From contig JAWKVX010000002.1 of the NCBI GenBank assembly GCA_041397825.1, positions 806,001-870,000 on the forward strand: a DNA stretch of 64,000 bases, written 5' to 3'. Shown in pieces: positions 1 through 8,703 of this stretch. The translations under genes and the position numbers were made by a program. This DNA is from JANNSX01 sp041397825 (GTDB taxonomy: Bacteria; Pseudomonadota; Alphaproteobacteria; Rhizobiales; Hyphomicrobiaceae). Numbering within the stretch: the first letter of the stretch is position 1; each line of letters starts with the position of its first letter. The notes beneath the pieces were generated by a model. The model worked only from the letters and a program-made list of their open reading frames with translations. It had not been told where the DNA came from and ran no database searches.

Positions 1-1
1 T

Positions 2-268
2 ATATCCGGGGCGGTCGTGGGAACGACGATACAAGAGCAGGTAGCTCAGGTTCTCAGAAACATCTCAGCCATTCTTGAAGCCGCCGATACGTCACTGGAC
101 ATGCTTGTGAGTGCGACCGTCCTGTTGGTCGACGGGACGGATTTTGCCGGCATGAACGAGGAATGGTCGAAGTGGTTTCCGACGAACCCGCCCGCTCGCC
201 AAGCCGCCCAGCTTCCGGTGAAGCCACCGGGTGTGAAAGTTTCCATTGCTGCAGTTGCCGCCTGTTGA
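2..268 (+). CDS. RidA (YjgF/YER057c/UK114) family protein, 3' part only
   Basis: The reading frame is already open at the left edge, so the N-terminal part lies outside the window. The visible 88 codons match the C-terminal half of RidA proteins: the helix reading QVAQVLRNISAILEAA, then a strand (LVSATVLLVD), the FAGMNEEWSKWFP helix and a PPAR turn before the last strand. RidA proteins form trimers and hydrolyse reactive enamine/imine intermediates, but many relatives have other or unknown roles. The Arg of PPAR, usually substrate-binding, is present. The last strand (VKVSIAAVAAC) is short and ends in Cys, a little unlike the usual VEIEAIA ending. It faces the minus-strand phosphohexomutase gene tail to tail. 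The specific substrate cannot be told. Confidence 0.75.
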   Translation: MSGAVVGTTIQEQVAQVLRNISAILEAADTSLDMLVSATVLLVDGTDFAGMNEEWSKWFPTNPPARQAAQLPVKPPGVKVSIAAVAAC

Positions 269-354
269 GCGCCATGGTGCGCAGGCAGGTATTCCTCGGA
301 GCCAAACAGGGACGCTTAGTGCGCCCGGCTCCGAGGCTTCGCGCGCGCCACCCC

Positions 355-1854
355 TCAAATCTTCTGGTTCCACGCCCCCACGTCCGCAAACCCCGCCAAC
401 CGCGCCTCGATATCGCGGAACATGGCCACCTTGTTCGCCTCCGACACCGGGCTCTCGACGACAACCACCAGCTCGGGCTTGTTGGATGACGCGCGGACGA
501 GGCCCCAGGTGCCGTCGGCGAGGGTCACGCGGACGCCGTTGACAGTGACGAGATCGCGGATCGCTTGGTCGGCGATGCGCTCACCCGCTTTCTCGGCGGC
601 TTGATACTGCGCCGTCACTTGATCGACGATGCCGTACTTCTTGTCGTCGTCGCAGTGCGGCGACATGGTGGGCGACTGATAGGTCTTGGGCAGCGCGCGC
701 TCCAGCTCCGCCATGGATTTTCCGGGCGCGCGGTCCAGCATGTCGAGCACCGCGATCGCCGAGACGAGGCCGTCGTCGTAGCCGCGTCCCAAGGGCGTGT
801 TGAAGAAGAAGTGGCCGGACTTCTCGAAGCCGACGAGCGTGCCGTGCTCGTGGTTGTAACGCTTGATGTAGGAGTGACCGGTCTTCCAGTAGTCCGTCCT
901 GGCGCCATTGGCGATCAGCACCGGATCGGTTGCGAAGAGGCCGGTCGATTTCACGTCGACGACGAAGCGCGCATTCTTGTAGATCGCCGAGAGATCCCGC
1001 GCGATCATGACGCCGACGCGATCGGCGAAGATCTCGCGACCTTCGTTGTCGACGACGCCGCAGCGGTCGCCATCGCCGTCGAAGGCGAGGCCGACGTCGG
1101 CACCGTTCGCCGTCACCGCGGCGGCGACCGCGTGCAGCATCTTCAAATCTTCCGGGTTGGGATTGTGGTTCGGGAAGGCATGATCGAGGTCGGTGTTGAG
1201 CGGCACCACCTCGCAGCCGAGGCGCCCGAGAACCTCCGGCGCAAACGCGCCCGCCGTCCCGTTCCCCGTCGCGCAGACGACCTTGAGCTTGCGCTCGAGC
1301 CTCGGCCGGTCGGCGAGATCGGCCATGTAGCGCTCGGCGAGATCGGCGACGAAGACATAACGTCCGCCCGCATGAGCTTCGGAGGCGCCCGATAGCACGA
1401 TCTCCCTGAGCGCGCTCATCTCCTCGGGCGCGAAGGTCAGCGGCCGGCCGAGCCCCATCTTGATGCCGGTCCAGCCGTTGTCGTTGTGGCTCGCCGTCAC
1501 CATGGCGACGCCCTCGACGTCGAGGGCGAACTGAGCGAAATAGGCCATCGGCGAGAGTGCGAGGCCGATGTCGTGCACCTCGGCGCCGCCAGCCATCAGC
1601 CCGGTCATCAGCGCCTGCTTCACGGCGGCCGAGTACCAGCGGTAGTCGTGGCCGACGACGAAGCGTGGTTTGACGCCCTTCTGCCGGGCGAGCGTCGCGA
1701 GCCCGAGGCCGATGGCGTTGAGCCCCATCAGGTTGATCTCGCCCGGGAACAACCAGCGCGCATCGTACTCGCGGAAGCCGGTCGGCTTGACGAGCGGCAA
1801 CCGCTCGAAGTCAAGCGTATTGGGTTTCAAGTCGGCGCGAGGCTTAGGTAGCAT
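355..1854 (-). CDS. Phosphomannomutase/phosphoglucomutase (alpha-D-phosphohexomutase)
   Basis: A 499-residue cytoplasmic phosphohexomutase that moves phosphate between C6 and C1 of mannose or glucose, feeding nucleotide-sugar and surface-polysaccharide synthesis. The phosphoserine loop TASHN is at residues 120-124 (Ser122), the Mg-binding loop DGDGDR at 259-264, and the sugar-binding loop GFEKSGH at 342-348, where the family usually has GEMSGH. The C-terminal phosphate-binding region is also present (RASSNKPELVV). Length and domain order are normal for the PMM/PGM branch, although specificity between mannose and glucose cannot be read directly. It is the last gene of a same-strand run with the two retropepsins, starting 39 bases after the previous stop. 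Confidence 0.9.
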   Translation of the reverse strand: MLPKPRADLKPNTLDFERLPLVKPTGFREYDARWLFPGEINLMGLNAIGLGLATLARQKGVKPRFVVGHDYRWYSAAVKQALMTGLMAGGAEVHDIGLALSPMAYFAQFALDVEGVAMVTASHNDNGWTGIKMGLGRPLTFAPEEMSALREIVLSGASEAHAGGRYVFVADLAERYMADLADRPRLERKLKVVCATGNGTAGAFAPEVLGRLGCEVVPLNTDLDHAFPNHNPNPEDLKMLHAVAAAVTANGADVGLAFDGDGDRCGVVDNEGREIFADRVGVMIARDLSAIYKNARFVVDVKSTGLFATDPVLIANGARTDYWKTGHSYIKRYNHEHGTLVGFEKSGHFFFNTPLGRGYDDGLVSAIAVLDMLDRAPGKSMAELERALPKTYQSPTMSPHCDDDKKYGIVDQVTAQYQAAEKAGERIADQAIRDLVTVNGVRVTLADGTWGLVRASSNKPELVVVVESPVSEANKVAMFRDIEARLAGFADVGAWNQKI

Positions 1855-1893
1855 GTCGGATGTCCCAGGCTGAGTTCCGGTCGAGCCAGCCGC

Positions 1894-2457
1894 CTACTGC
1901 TGCAGGACGAGCTCGCTGCCTCGGATGTCGACTCGCTCGAGCCGACTCAAGAAAGTCATCCCGAGCAGCGTCGCGAAGAGCTTTCCGGGCTCGGCGACGA
2001 ACGCTTTGACATCCTTGACCTCTATATCACCAATCCGGACGGATGAGAGGGTAACGGGGGCGATGCGGGCGTTGCCGTTGGCGGTGCGGGAGACATGCGT
2101 GAAATCGGAATCGCGGAGCGAGATGCCGATTTCCTCGGCGTCCTCGTAGGTGAGTGCGACGCCGGTCGCCCCGGTGTCGACGAGGACCTGGATCGGATTG
2201 CCGTCGATATAGGCCTCGGCGACGAAGTGACCGTTGTCGCCGGCCTTGAGGAAGACAATTCTGTCAAAGCCAGAGCCCGCCTCGGCGACGGCCGCACTCT
2301 CGTGGGCGTCGGCCGCGGTCGCCTCGTCTTCGAACGCTGCCGTTCGGTCGACGAAGCCGCGGATGGTGTCCAGATGGTAAACAAGAAGAAAGGTGGCGGC
2401 GATGCTGCCGACCCACAACGTCAAGGACCTCAGTGCCGCTGACGTGCTCGTACCCAT
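1894..2457 (-). CDS. Membrane-anchored retropepsin-like aspartic protease (TIGR02281-like), copy 1
   Basis: A 187-residue protein with one N-terminal membrane segment (about residues 12-28), an acidic linker and a single retropepsin fold. The active-site motif is VLVDTGATGVAL (Asp in DTG), with a later hydrophobic LLGMTFLSRL segment typical of this clan AA family. One protease domain implies a homodimer, probably with the catalytic part in the periplasm. The family is common in alphaproteobacteria and largely uncharacterised. A second, longer paralogue lies immediately upstream on the same strand, with only 30 bases between them. The shared blocks (DGHFVA/NGHFVA, LVDTGA, TANG, LLGM.FLSRL) point to a tandem duplication. 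Confidence 0.8.
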   Translation of the reverse strand: MGTSTSAALRSLTLWVGSIAATFLLVYHLDTIRGFVDRTAAFEDEATAADAHESAAVAEAGSGFDRIVFLKAGDNGHFVAEAYIDGNPIQVLVDTGATGVALTYEDAEEIGISLRDSDFTHVSRTANGNARIAPVTLSSVRIGDIEVKDVKAFVAEPGKLFATLLGMTFLSRLERVDIRGSELVLQQ

Positions 2458-2487
2458 ACGGACGCTCTTGAGATCAGATGGGCGATG

Positions 2488-3207
2488 TCAGCCGTTGCGC
2501 GGGCTGCGCAGCGTCAGATAGTCGCCGGAGAACTCATATGACCCGAGTCTACTTAAGAAACTCATACCGAGGAGACTTTCCTCGAGCACGCCGGACTGTG
2601 CGACGAGGCCTTCGAGATCCGTGAAGGCGATCGTTCCGACCGCCACCGTCTTAAGGCGGACGCGGGCGGCGAAGGCGGTTCCGTTGGCGGTCTGCACGGG
2701 AATCACATAGTCGAGCCCCGCCGTGTCGATGCCGATGCGCTGGGCATCCGTGCTCTTGAGGACGACGGAACTCGCGCCTGTGTCCACCAGCATCGTGATC
2801 TGCGTGCCATCGACCACGGTTCGGGCCACGAAATGGCCATCTGTCCGCTTTCGCAACCGCACGGCTTGTTGTCCCTCGGCCTGGGGCTCGCCGCCGAGAT
2901 CGGTACCCGCGGGTGTCAACTCGCCGGCGACCCGGGCATAGACCATCTTCAGCTCGTCCTTGAAGCTGTAGCCGGCGATGAGGGCGAGCCCGAGAGCGAT
3001 CCAGACGGCGAGATCGCGTGCTGCCGATGTCAGACGGCCGCGATACTTGCCGAACAGCGGCAGACCGATGAACAGCGCCATCGCCAGCCCCGAGACGACG
3101 ATGGCGAGGTCGGTCGGGTCCAGTCCGGCGACAGGGCCCTGATCGTGCCAGAATATCAGCACGAGGCCGGCGACGATGAGGAGACCGAGGGCTAGCCACG
3201 CGCCCAT
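2488..3207 (-). CDS. Membrane-anchored retropepsin-like aspartic protease (TIGR02281-like), copy 2
   Basis: A 239-residue protein from the ATG at 3207. That start was chosen because the product then begins directly with a membrane segment (MGAWLALGLLIVAGLVLIF) and has GGGAG about nine bases upstream; a longer reading to 3303 adds only basic, unlikely sequence. Three hydrophobic stretches (about residues 3-20, 30-48 and 65-80) precede a single retropepsin domain with LVDTGASSVVL and LLGMSFLSRL. It should dimerise to form an active site. Its start codon lies one base beyond the DUF1289 gene's stop, suggesting coupled translation. Compared with copy 1 it has two extra membrane helices. The substrate is unknown. 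Confidence 0.8.
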   Translation of the reverse strand: MGAWLALGLLIVAGLVLIFWHDQGPVAGLDPTDLAIVVSGLAMALFIGLPLFGKYRGRLTSAARDLAVWIALGLALIAGYSFKDELKMVYARVAGELTPAGTDLGGEPQAEGQQAVRLRKRTDGHFVARTVVDGTQITMLVDTGASSVVLKSTDAQRIGIDTAGLDYVIPVQTANGTAFAARVRLKTVAVGTIAFTDLEGLVAQSGVLEESLLGMSFLSRLGSYEFSGDYLTLRSPRNG

Positions 3208-3208
3208 G

Positions 3209-3388
3209 CTATTGCGCTCCCGGGAGGTGCATCCGGCGACGCGCCGGAAGCAGACGCAGGATTCTCGCCTGATCCGCCTCGCTGAGCCGCGACCAGAGGG
3301 CAATCTCGTCGAGCGTCCGGGCGCAGCCGATGCACAGGTGCGTCACCGGATCGATGCTGCAGACCTTGATGCAGGGCGATGGCATGCG
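3209..3388 (-). CDS. DUF1289 family small cysteine-motif protein
   Basis: A short protein with the DUF1289 pattern: MPSPCIKVCSIDPVTHLC followed by IGCARTLDEIALW. The four Cys (C..VC....LCIGC) look like a metal site, although no function is established for the family. The start at 3388 gives 59 residues, the usual family size, and has GGGAA upstream. In-frame alternatives are ATG 3415 and TTG 3451, both with weaker ribosome-binding sites. It sits between the histidine kinase gene and the second retropepsin. This DUF1289-retropepsin adjacency is one I associate with alphaproteobacterial genomes. Confidence 0.75.
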   Translation of the reverse strand, partial: RMPSPCIKVCSIDPVTHLCIGCARTLDEIALWSRLSEADQARILRLLPARRRMHLPGAQ

Positions 3389-3474
3389 TTGTTCCCAGGC
3401 GTTCCGAGTGGACATCCAGGGGAATCTAGGTGGCGAGCCGTCCGAACTCAATGACCCGCCGGCAACAGCCAGGG

Positions 3475-5040
3475 TCAGGCCGCCCGCACCTTTCCCTTGA
3501 GGACCGCGAGCCGGTGTCGGGGTTGCTCGGTGCGATGGCGCTCCTGGCCCAGCGGCTGCAACGGCTCGACCGGTTGCAGGACGCGCTCCTTCGGCAGATG
3601 CACGATGACCTCGGTGCCGCGCCGGACCTCGCTCTTGAGCTCGAAGGTGCCCCCATGCAGCTCGACCAGGCTCTTGACGATCGGCAGACCGAGCCCGGAG
3701 CCGCCCTCGGCGGCCGTATGGGCGAGCGAGCCTTGTCCGAAGGCCTGCATGACCCGGGGCAGCTCCTCCTTGGGGATGCCGGGTCCGGTATCCTTGACGC
3801 TCAGGATCTGGCTGCCGTCGTCACAGCCGAAGACGCCGAGCGTGATCTGCCCGCCGGGCGGCGTGAACTTGATGGCGTTGCCGAGGAGGTTGATGCAGAT
3901 CTGGCGCAGCGCCCGCTCGTCGGCCCAGATCGGCGGCAAATTCTCCTCCATCGCCTCGATCAGCTTCAGCGCCTTCGATTCCGCCTTCAGCTTCAGCAGG
4001 CGCTCGCAGTCCTCGACGACGTCGACCAGATGCACGGCCTCCTCGGCCAGCTCGTGCTTGCCGGCCTCGATACGGGACAGATCGAGGATCTCGTTGATGA
4101 CGTGCAGGAGGTGCTTGCCGCTCGAGTGGATGTTCTCGGCATATTCGCGGTAGGTCGGGTTCTGCATCGGCCCCATCATCTCGGTCTTCATGACCTCCGA
4201 GAAGCCGAGGATGGCGTTGAGAGGAGTGCGGAGCTCGTGGCTCATATTGGCGAGAAAACGCGACTTCGCGACATTCGCCTCCTCGGCGCGCCGACGCGCC
4301 TCCTCTGAGATCGAGGTCGCATGCTCGAGCTCGGCGATGAGAGAATCCTTCTCCGCCTTGTACTCGAGCATCGTCATGACGGTGGCGTTGAGCCCCTTCG
4401 CGAGGAAAATGAAGTAGACATGGATGCCGACCGCCATCGAGGCCATGGCCCAGTAGAACGGGTCGTTGAGCAATAGAAAGCGCAGGACGAGCGCGAAGGT
4501 GATCGGAATCGTGCCCGCGTAGATCACCGGCATCACGGTCGAGGCGAACAACAGGCGGATGGTCAGCACCACGATCAGCGAGGCGAATACGAAGGTATGC
4601 GCCATCGGCTCCGAAGGATTGGCGCCGACGAGCACGACGCCGGCCCATGCCACGCCATAGAGCGCCTCGACGCCGATCAGGCTCGCCCGCCACTTCTTGA
4701 GATCGATCCCAGCGCGGGGCTGGGCGCGGAACGAGTAACACACGCTCATCTGCATCGAGCGGGCCAGAAGCACGACACCCGCCCAAATCATCGCTTCCCC
4801 GGGTGGCGCCCAGAACATGGAGGCGAGCGCGATGATGACGGCGAGCAATGGAATGGTCAGGATGGCGCCGAGCTCGTTCTTGACGAACATTGACAGGAGC
4901 TCGTACTCGAACTCGGGCTTGGCGATGCCGCTTGTGAGGCGTTGGCGGGCCTCGGCGACGCGTGATTGCGGCGGCTTGGCCGGAGGATGTTGTCCCCCCG
5001 CCAGGCCGGATCGACCTGTCGCCTGTGGCGCGCTCGCCAT
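3475..5040 (-). CDS. Membrane-bound sensor histidine kinase
   Basis: A 521-residue kinase from the ATG at 5040; an in-frame start at 5106 would add 22 residues of no clear value. Residues 57-215 hold about five to six membrane segments with no recognisable extracytoplasmic sensor domain. A coiled stretch (about 225-262) leads to a HisKA domain with the phospho-acceptor in NMSHELRTPLNAILGF (His268). The HATPase domain follows: N box near 383-392 (NLLGNAIKF), G1 box DTGPGIP at 417-423, G2 box GGSGLGLPIVK at 446-456. The kinase core resembles alphaproteobacterial PleC/DivJ/PdhS relatives, but that is a resemblance only. No response regulator gene is adjacent. It heads the run of minus-strand genes down to 355. 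Confidence 0.88.
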   Translation of the reverse strand: MASAPQATGRSGLAGGQHPPAKPPQSRVAEARQRLTSGIAKPEFEYELLSMFVKNELGAILTIPLLAVIIALASMFWAPPGEAMIWAGVVLLARSMQMSVCYSFRAQPRAGIDLKKWRASLIGVEALYGVAWAGVVLVGANPSEPMAHTFVFASLIVVLTIRLLFASTVMPVIYAGTIPITFALVLRFLLLNDPFYWAMASMAVGIHVYFIFLAKGLNATVMTMLEYKAEKDSLIAELEHATSISEEARRRAEEANVAKSRFLANMSHELRTPLNAILGFSEVMKTEMMGPMQNPTYREYAENIHSSGKHLLHVINEILDLSRIEAGKHELAEEAVHLVDVVEDCERLLKLKAESKALKLIEAMEENLPPIWADERALRQICINLLGNAIKFTPPGGQITLGVFGCDDGSQILSVKDTGPGIPKEELPRVMQAFGQGSLAHTAAEGGSGLGLPIVKSLVELHGGTFELKSEVRRGTEVIVHLPKERVLQPVEPLQPLGQERHRTEQPRHRLAVLKGKVRAA

Positions 5041-5163
5041 GAGAGTGCCTTTGTGCCTGCCTCCGGCGCTCAGCCATATTGGGGGAGCATCCGGTCCGAG
5101 CTGCAACTCTCTGGTTTAATTGCTAAGTTATCGTTTATTCCGGCTTCGGAACTGGACGGGTGC

Positions 5164-5664
5164 ATGATCAACCTGAAATACAGCGACCGGCGCTGGATTG
5201 CCGTGGTGCTGCTGATCCTGCTGCTGGCGGCGCTCGGCCGCTATGAGCAGGGCAGCCCCGTCGACGCGAAGGGCCGGATGCAGGCGATCGATGGCGACAG
5301 CTTCCGTCTCGGAGAGGACGAGGTCCGCCTCGTCGGTATCGATGCGCCCGAGGGCCGGCAGACCTGCGAGAAGGATGGCAAGGCGTGGCCGTGTGGTGAG
5401 GAGTCGCGTCGCCGGTTGCAAGCGTTTGTCGGCGGGCGGGAGATCGACTGCGCCGTTGAGGACAAGGACAAGTTTGGCCGGCTGCTCGCCGTCTGCCGCG
5501 TCGGCGGCATCGAGATCAACCGCTGGATGGTCGAGCAGGGCTGGGCGGTGTCCTACGGCCGCTATCTGGACGCCGAGCGGGCGGCGGAGCGGGCGCGGCG
5601 GGGCATTTGGGCGGGGCGTTTCGAGCGACCGAGGGCGTGGCGCGACCGGAATCTGGGTGGGTGA
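5164..5664 (+). CDS. Thermonuclease (SNase-like) with N-terminal signal/anchor
   Basis: A 166-residue protein with a hydrophobic N-terminus (IAVVLLILLLAAL, about residues 12-25) that would export or anchor it, followed by an OB-fold staphylococcal-nuclease-like domain. Recognisable elements are DGDSFRL, VRLVGIDAPEG (the Arg and Asp that bind Ca and phosphate in SNase), the DKFGRLLA segment and WMVEQGWAVSYGRY. The family cleaves DNA and RNA to nucleoside 3'-phosphates. It also has extra Cys residues (QTCEK, WPCGEE) that could form a disulfide outside the cytoplasm. It is divergent from the histidine kinase, with a 123-base AT-richer spacer that probably carries both promoters. Confidence 0.85.
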   Translation: MINLKYSDRRWIAVVLLILLLAALGRYEQGSPVDAKGRMQAIDGDSFRLGEDEVRLVGIDAPEGRQTCEKDGKAWPCGEESRRRLQAFVGGREIDCAVEDKDKFGRLLAVCRVGGIEINRWMVEQGWAVSYGRYLDAERAAERARRGIWAGRFERPRAWRDRNLGG

Positions 5665-6124
5665 GGGAGGCTTTTCCCGAGTTCGACATATGCGAAACAC
5701 GGCTCGGCCGCCATCCGCCACGCTGTGTCGTTCAGATTCGATGTCCGCAAACGAAGAGGCGGCAGACGCAGACGTGATAGTTCTGACCGCCAAGAGTGTC
5801 GAGGGTTCCAAACGCCGGACCCATCGATGCCGTCGCCATGCGTGCTCCTGGGCCGGCGTTCGGAACCTTCAACACAAGCTGCCTGTGTAGGCGATCGCCT
5901 TTCAAAGGCCAGTGGTTTTTGCTGGACAATCACCCGTCAATCTGGACCGCGCCGGGCGCGTGCTCGGATGTCAGTCATTCAAACAAGTCTGGTGGGTCAG
6001 TTGGGTCCTACGACGAACCTCTCTCCTCGCTCCTACTTGGCCAAGCGGAGATTGGCCTTCGATAGACTCGTCCCCTCATCGATCGTACCATCCTCGCACC
6101 GGAGCCAGAGCAGGACGATGTCCC
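5665..6124. other. 460-base non-coding gap with an inverted repeat
   Basis: No convincing gene lies between the thermonuclease and the adenylate cyclase; open frames here have no recognisable motifs. The gap holds a long imperfect inverted repeat (5796-5875, listed separately) and a short one at 6039-6057 (GGCCAA, seven bases, TTGGCC). A clear promoter for the cyclase gene could not be picked out. Confidence 0.5.
5796..5875. repeat. Long imperfect inverted repeat
   Basis: Two 23-base arms (5796-5818 and 5853-5875) match in 20 of 23 positions. The core of the left arm reads GGTTCCAAACGCCGG and of the right CCGGCGTTCGGAACC. The 34-base loop begins ACCCA and ends TGGG, so the stem can extend past a one-base bulge. 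There is no T-run, so it is not a classic intrinsic terminator. It could be a REP-like repeat, a relic of a small mobile element, or an RNA structure. Confidence 0.6.
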
Positions 6125-7876
6125 ATGGCCAAACAGCGCCCGCAGCGTCGTCTCGCAGCGATCCTTGCCGCCGACGTTGTTGGCTACAGCCGGTTGATGC
6201 AGGCAGACGAGGCGGCAACGATTGCCGCGTTGAAGTCTCGGCGCAGAGAAATTCTGGAGCCGCTGGTGGCACGACATGCGGGGCGGATCTTCAAGATGAC
6301 CGGCGACGGTGTTCTCATCGAATTCTCGAGCGCTGTCGACGCCACGCAATGTGCGGTTGCTCTGCAGGCTGCCATGGCCTCTGCCAACGAGGCGGAGCCC
6401 GAGAACCGGCAAATCGTCCTGCGTATCGGAATCAATCTTGGCGACGTGGTGGTCGAAGGCGGCGATCTCTATGGGGATGGCATCAACATCGCGGCTCGGC
6501 TCGAGGCGATTGCCGGGGCCGGCAACATCCTCATGTCGGCCGGGGCGCACGAGCACATCAAGAACAAGCTGAAGCTTGGTTTTGACGATCTTGGTCCCCA
6601 GAGACTCAAGAACATCGCCGAGCCGGTGCGCGCCTATCGCGTGACCGGATTGCCACCGGTCGCAAGCACGCTGGGCCAGCCTGCACTGGATAAACCATCG
6701 ATCGCGGTCCTGCCCTTCACGAACATGAGCGGCCCCGAGCAGGAGTACTTCTCCGATGGCATCAGCGAGGACATCATCACGGAGTTGTCGAAGTTCCATT
6801 CTCTGTTCGTAGTCTCGCGTCATTCGTCCTTTGCCTTCAAGGGCCAGGCGATGACCGCAACGGACGCCAGCAGGAAGCTGCGCGCCCGCTACGTCGTCGA
6901 AGGTAGCGTGCGGCGGGCCGGCGACAGACTGCGCATCACCGCGCAGCTGATCGACGGCGCCGACGATGCCCATCTGTGGGCGGAGCGTTATGACCGCGAG
7001 CTCGACGACATTTTCGACGTTCAGGACGAGGTGGTGCGCGCTATTGTCACCGCTATTGAGCCCAAGCTCCTAAGCAGCGAACGCAATCGGGCGCTCAGAA
7101 AACCGCCTGACAGCCTGGATGCCTGGGAGAGCTACCAGCGTGGTCTTTGGCACGCCTACCAATACAAACCCGAGGATCGCGAACGAACCCTGTCGTTCTT
7201 TCACCGTGCCATCGAGCTTGATCCACGATTTGCCTCGGCCTACGCCGGGCTTGGATACGCGCTCTATACCTACATCATTCTGGGGGCATCGACCGACAGG
7301 GGTGACGATGTCGATCGCGTGCTTGAGGCCAGCAAGACCGCTGTTCAATTGGATGAGCGCGACCCCTTCGGCTGGCTGGCTTTGAACAGGGCGCATCTCT
7401 TGAGAGTGGAGCACGACGCGGCGATCGCGGCCGCCGATACAGCCATCGCACTCAATCCGAATTTCGCCGCGGCCCACTTCGGCCGCGCTCATGCCCTGTG
7501 GCACAGCGGCCGACCAGGCGAGGCCATCGCCTCACACGACGAAGCTATTCGTCTCAGCCCGTTCGACCCGCTCATGTGGTCATATCTGGCCAGCAAGGCC
7601 ATTGCCCTCGTGCTCCTTGGCCGGTCCGAGGAGGCCATCGCCACATCCAGGCGCTCGCAACAGCAGGCGACATCGGCCATATTCTCGCACCTCGCCGAGA
7701 TCAGCGCGCTCGGCCAGCTCGGACGGATCGGCGACGCGCATGACGCGATCCGGCGTGCCCGGCAAAACAAGGCGGATGTCTCGATAGCTTATGTCGACCA
7801 GACACTGCCGATTACCGATCCGCGGTGCCGGGACGTGTTCCTCGGCGGCCTGCGAAAGGCCGGCCTGCCGGAATGA
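6125..7876 (+). CDS. Class III adenylate/guanylate cyclase with TolB-like region and TPR repeats
   Basis: A 583-residue multidomain protein. Residues 8-175 form a class III nucleotide cyclase: metal Asp17 (AADVVGYS), Asp61 (MTGDGVLIEF), and the transition-state pair Asn121/Arg125 in GDGINIAARLE, so it should be active. Residues 190-300 are the TolB-like region (IAVLPFTNMS, YFSDGISEDI, YVVEGSVRR) that commonly follows such cyclases. From about 320 to the end are TPR-type repeats. No membrane segment is visible, so it is probably a soluble signalling protein in which TPRs gate the cyclase. This architecture is multicopy in rhizobia and relatives. The ATG at 6125 was chosen because the cyclase fold begins eight residues in. 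Confidence 0.9.
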   Translation: MAKQRPQRRLAAILAADVVGYSRLMQADEAATIAALKSRRREILEPLVARHAGRIFKMTGDGVLIEFSSAVDATQCAVALQAAMASANEAEPENRQIVLRIGINLGDVVVEGGDLYGDGINIAARLEAIAGAGNILMSAGAHEHIKNKLKLGFDDLGPQRLKNIAEPVRAYRVTGLPPVASTLGQPALDKPSIAVLPFTNMSGPEQEYFSDGISEDIITELSKFHSLFVVSRHSSFAFKGQAMTATDASRKLRARYVVEGSVRRAGDRLRITAQLIDGADDAHLWAERYDRELDDIFDVQDEVVRAIVTAIEPKLLSSERNRALRKPPDSLDAWESYQRGLWHAYQYKPEDRERTLSFFHRAIELDPRFASAYAGLGYALYTYIILGASTDRGDDVDRVLEASKTAVQLDERDPFGWLALNRAHLLRVEHDAAIAAADTAIALNPNFAAAHFGRAHALWHSGRPGEAIASHDEAIRLSPFDPLMWSYLASKAIALVLLGRSEEAIATSRRSQQQATSAIFSHLAEISALGQLGRIGDAHDAIRRARQNKADVSIAYVDQTLPITDPRCRDVFLGGLRKAGLPE

Positions 7877-8088
7877 TGGCAGTGAGGCAATGTGTTGGTA
7901 TCCGACCCCTGGCGGCCGATCAGGTCTTGTCCGCTGCTCGACAATGAGCTTTCGCTTTCGCAATGTGTCTGTGACCCTGTGACCTCCTCGTTCCGCCTTT
8001 TGCATTTCGGTCGAGTCAGGAACAGAATGGCTGCGAGATCCGGCACAGTGGTCACGTCGGACGAGCGCAGCGCCATGCAGGTTCCCAG

Positions 8089-8703
8089 ATGAAACTCTAC
8101 GATACGCCGCGGGCGCCCAATCCGCGGCGCGTCCGCATGTTCCTCGCCGAGAAAGGGCTGACGATCCCGCGCGAGGAGATCAATCTGATCGAAGGCGGCG
8201 CCAAGACCGATGCCTTCAGGACGATCAATCCAATGCAGTCCGTTCCCGTTCTGGTGCTCGACGACGGGACGGCGCTCGCCGAGACCCATGCGATCTGCCG
8301 CTACGTCGAGGAGGCGGTCGCACCGGAGCCCAATCTGATGGGCCGGGACGCGCGCGAGCGGGCGCTGATCGAGATGTGGAACCGGCGCGTCGAGTTCGGG
8401 CTCTTCTTCCACATCGCCCAGGTTTTCCGGCATTTGCATCCGCGTCTGGCAGCGCTCGAGCAACCTCAGCTCGCGGTCTGGGGCGAGGCCAACCGGCCGA
8501 AGGCCGTGGCGCAGCTCGCGTTCTGGGATGGCGAGCTCGGCAGGCGCCGGTTCATGGCGGGCGATCGCTTCACGATCGCCGATATCACCGGGCTCGTCGC
8601 CGTCGACATGATGCCGGTGGCGCGGATCGAGCGACCGGCCGGGCTCAACCATCTCGCGCGCTGGCATGGCGAGGTGGCGAGCCGTCCGAGCGCCGAGGCG
8701 TGA
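8089..8703 (+). CDS. Glutathione S-transferase family protein
   Basis: A 204-residue GST. The N-terminal thioredoxin-like domain starts MKLYDTPRAPNPRRVR, with the conserved cis-Pro segment SVPVLVLDDG and glutathione-binding ETHAICRYVEE. An all-helical C-terminal domain contains the FTIADITGL helix cap. The N-terminal Pro-Asn-Pro replaces the catalytic Ser/Cys seen in many bacterial GSTs, so the activity is uncertain. The stop codon TGA overlaps the GTG start of the following glycosylase-like gene (GTGA), so the two are almost certainly co-translated. The upstream 212 bases contain no other gene. A plausible role is stress or xenobiotic detoxification, but nothing in the sequence names a substrate. 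Confidence 0.85.
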   Translation: MKLYDTPRAPNPRRVRMFLAEKGLTIPREEINLIEGGAKTDAFRTINPMQSVPVLVLDDGTALAETHAICRYVEEAVAPEPNLMGRDARERALIEMWNRRVEFGLFFHIAQVFRHLHPRLAALEQPQLAVWGEANRPKAVAQLAFWDGELGRRRFMAGDRFTIADITGLVAVDMMPVARIERPAGLNHLARWHGEVASRPSAEA

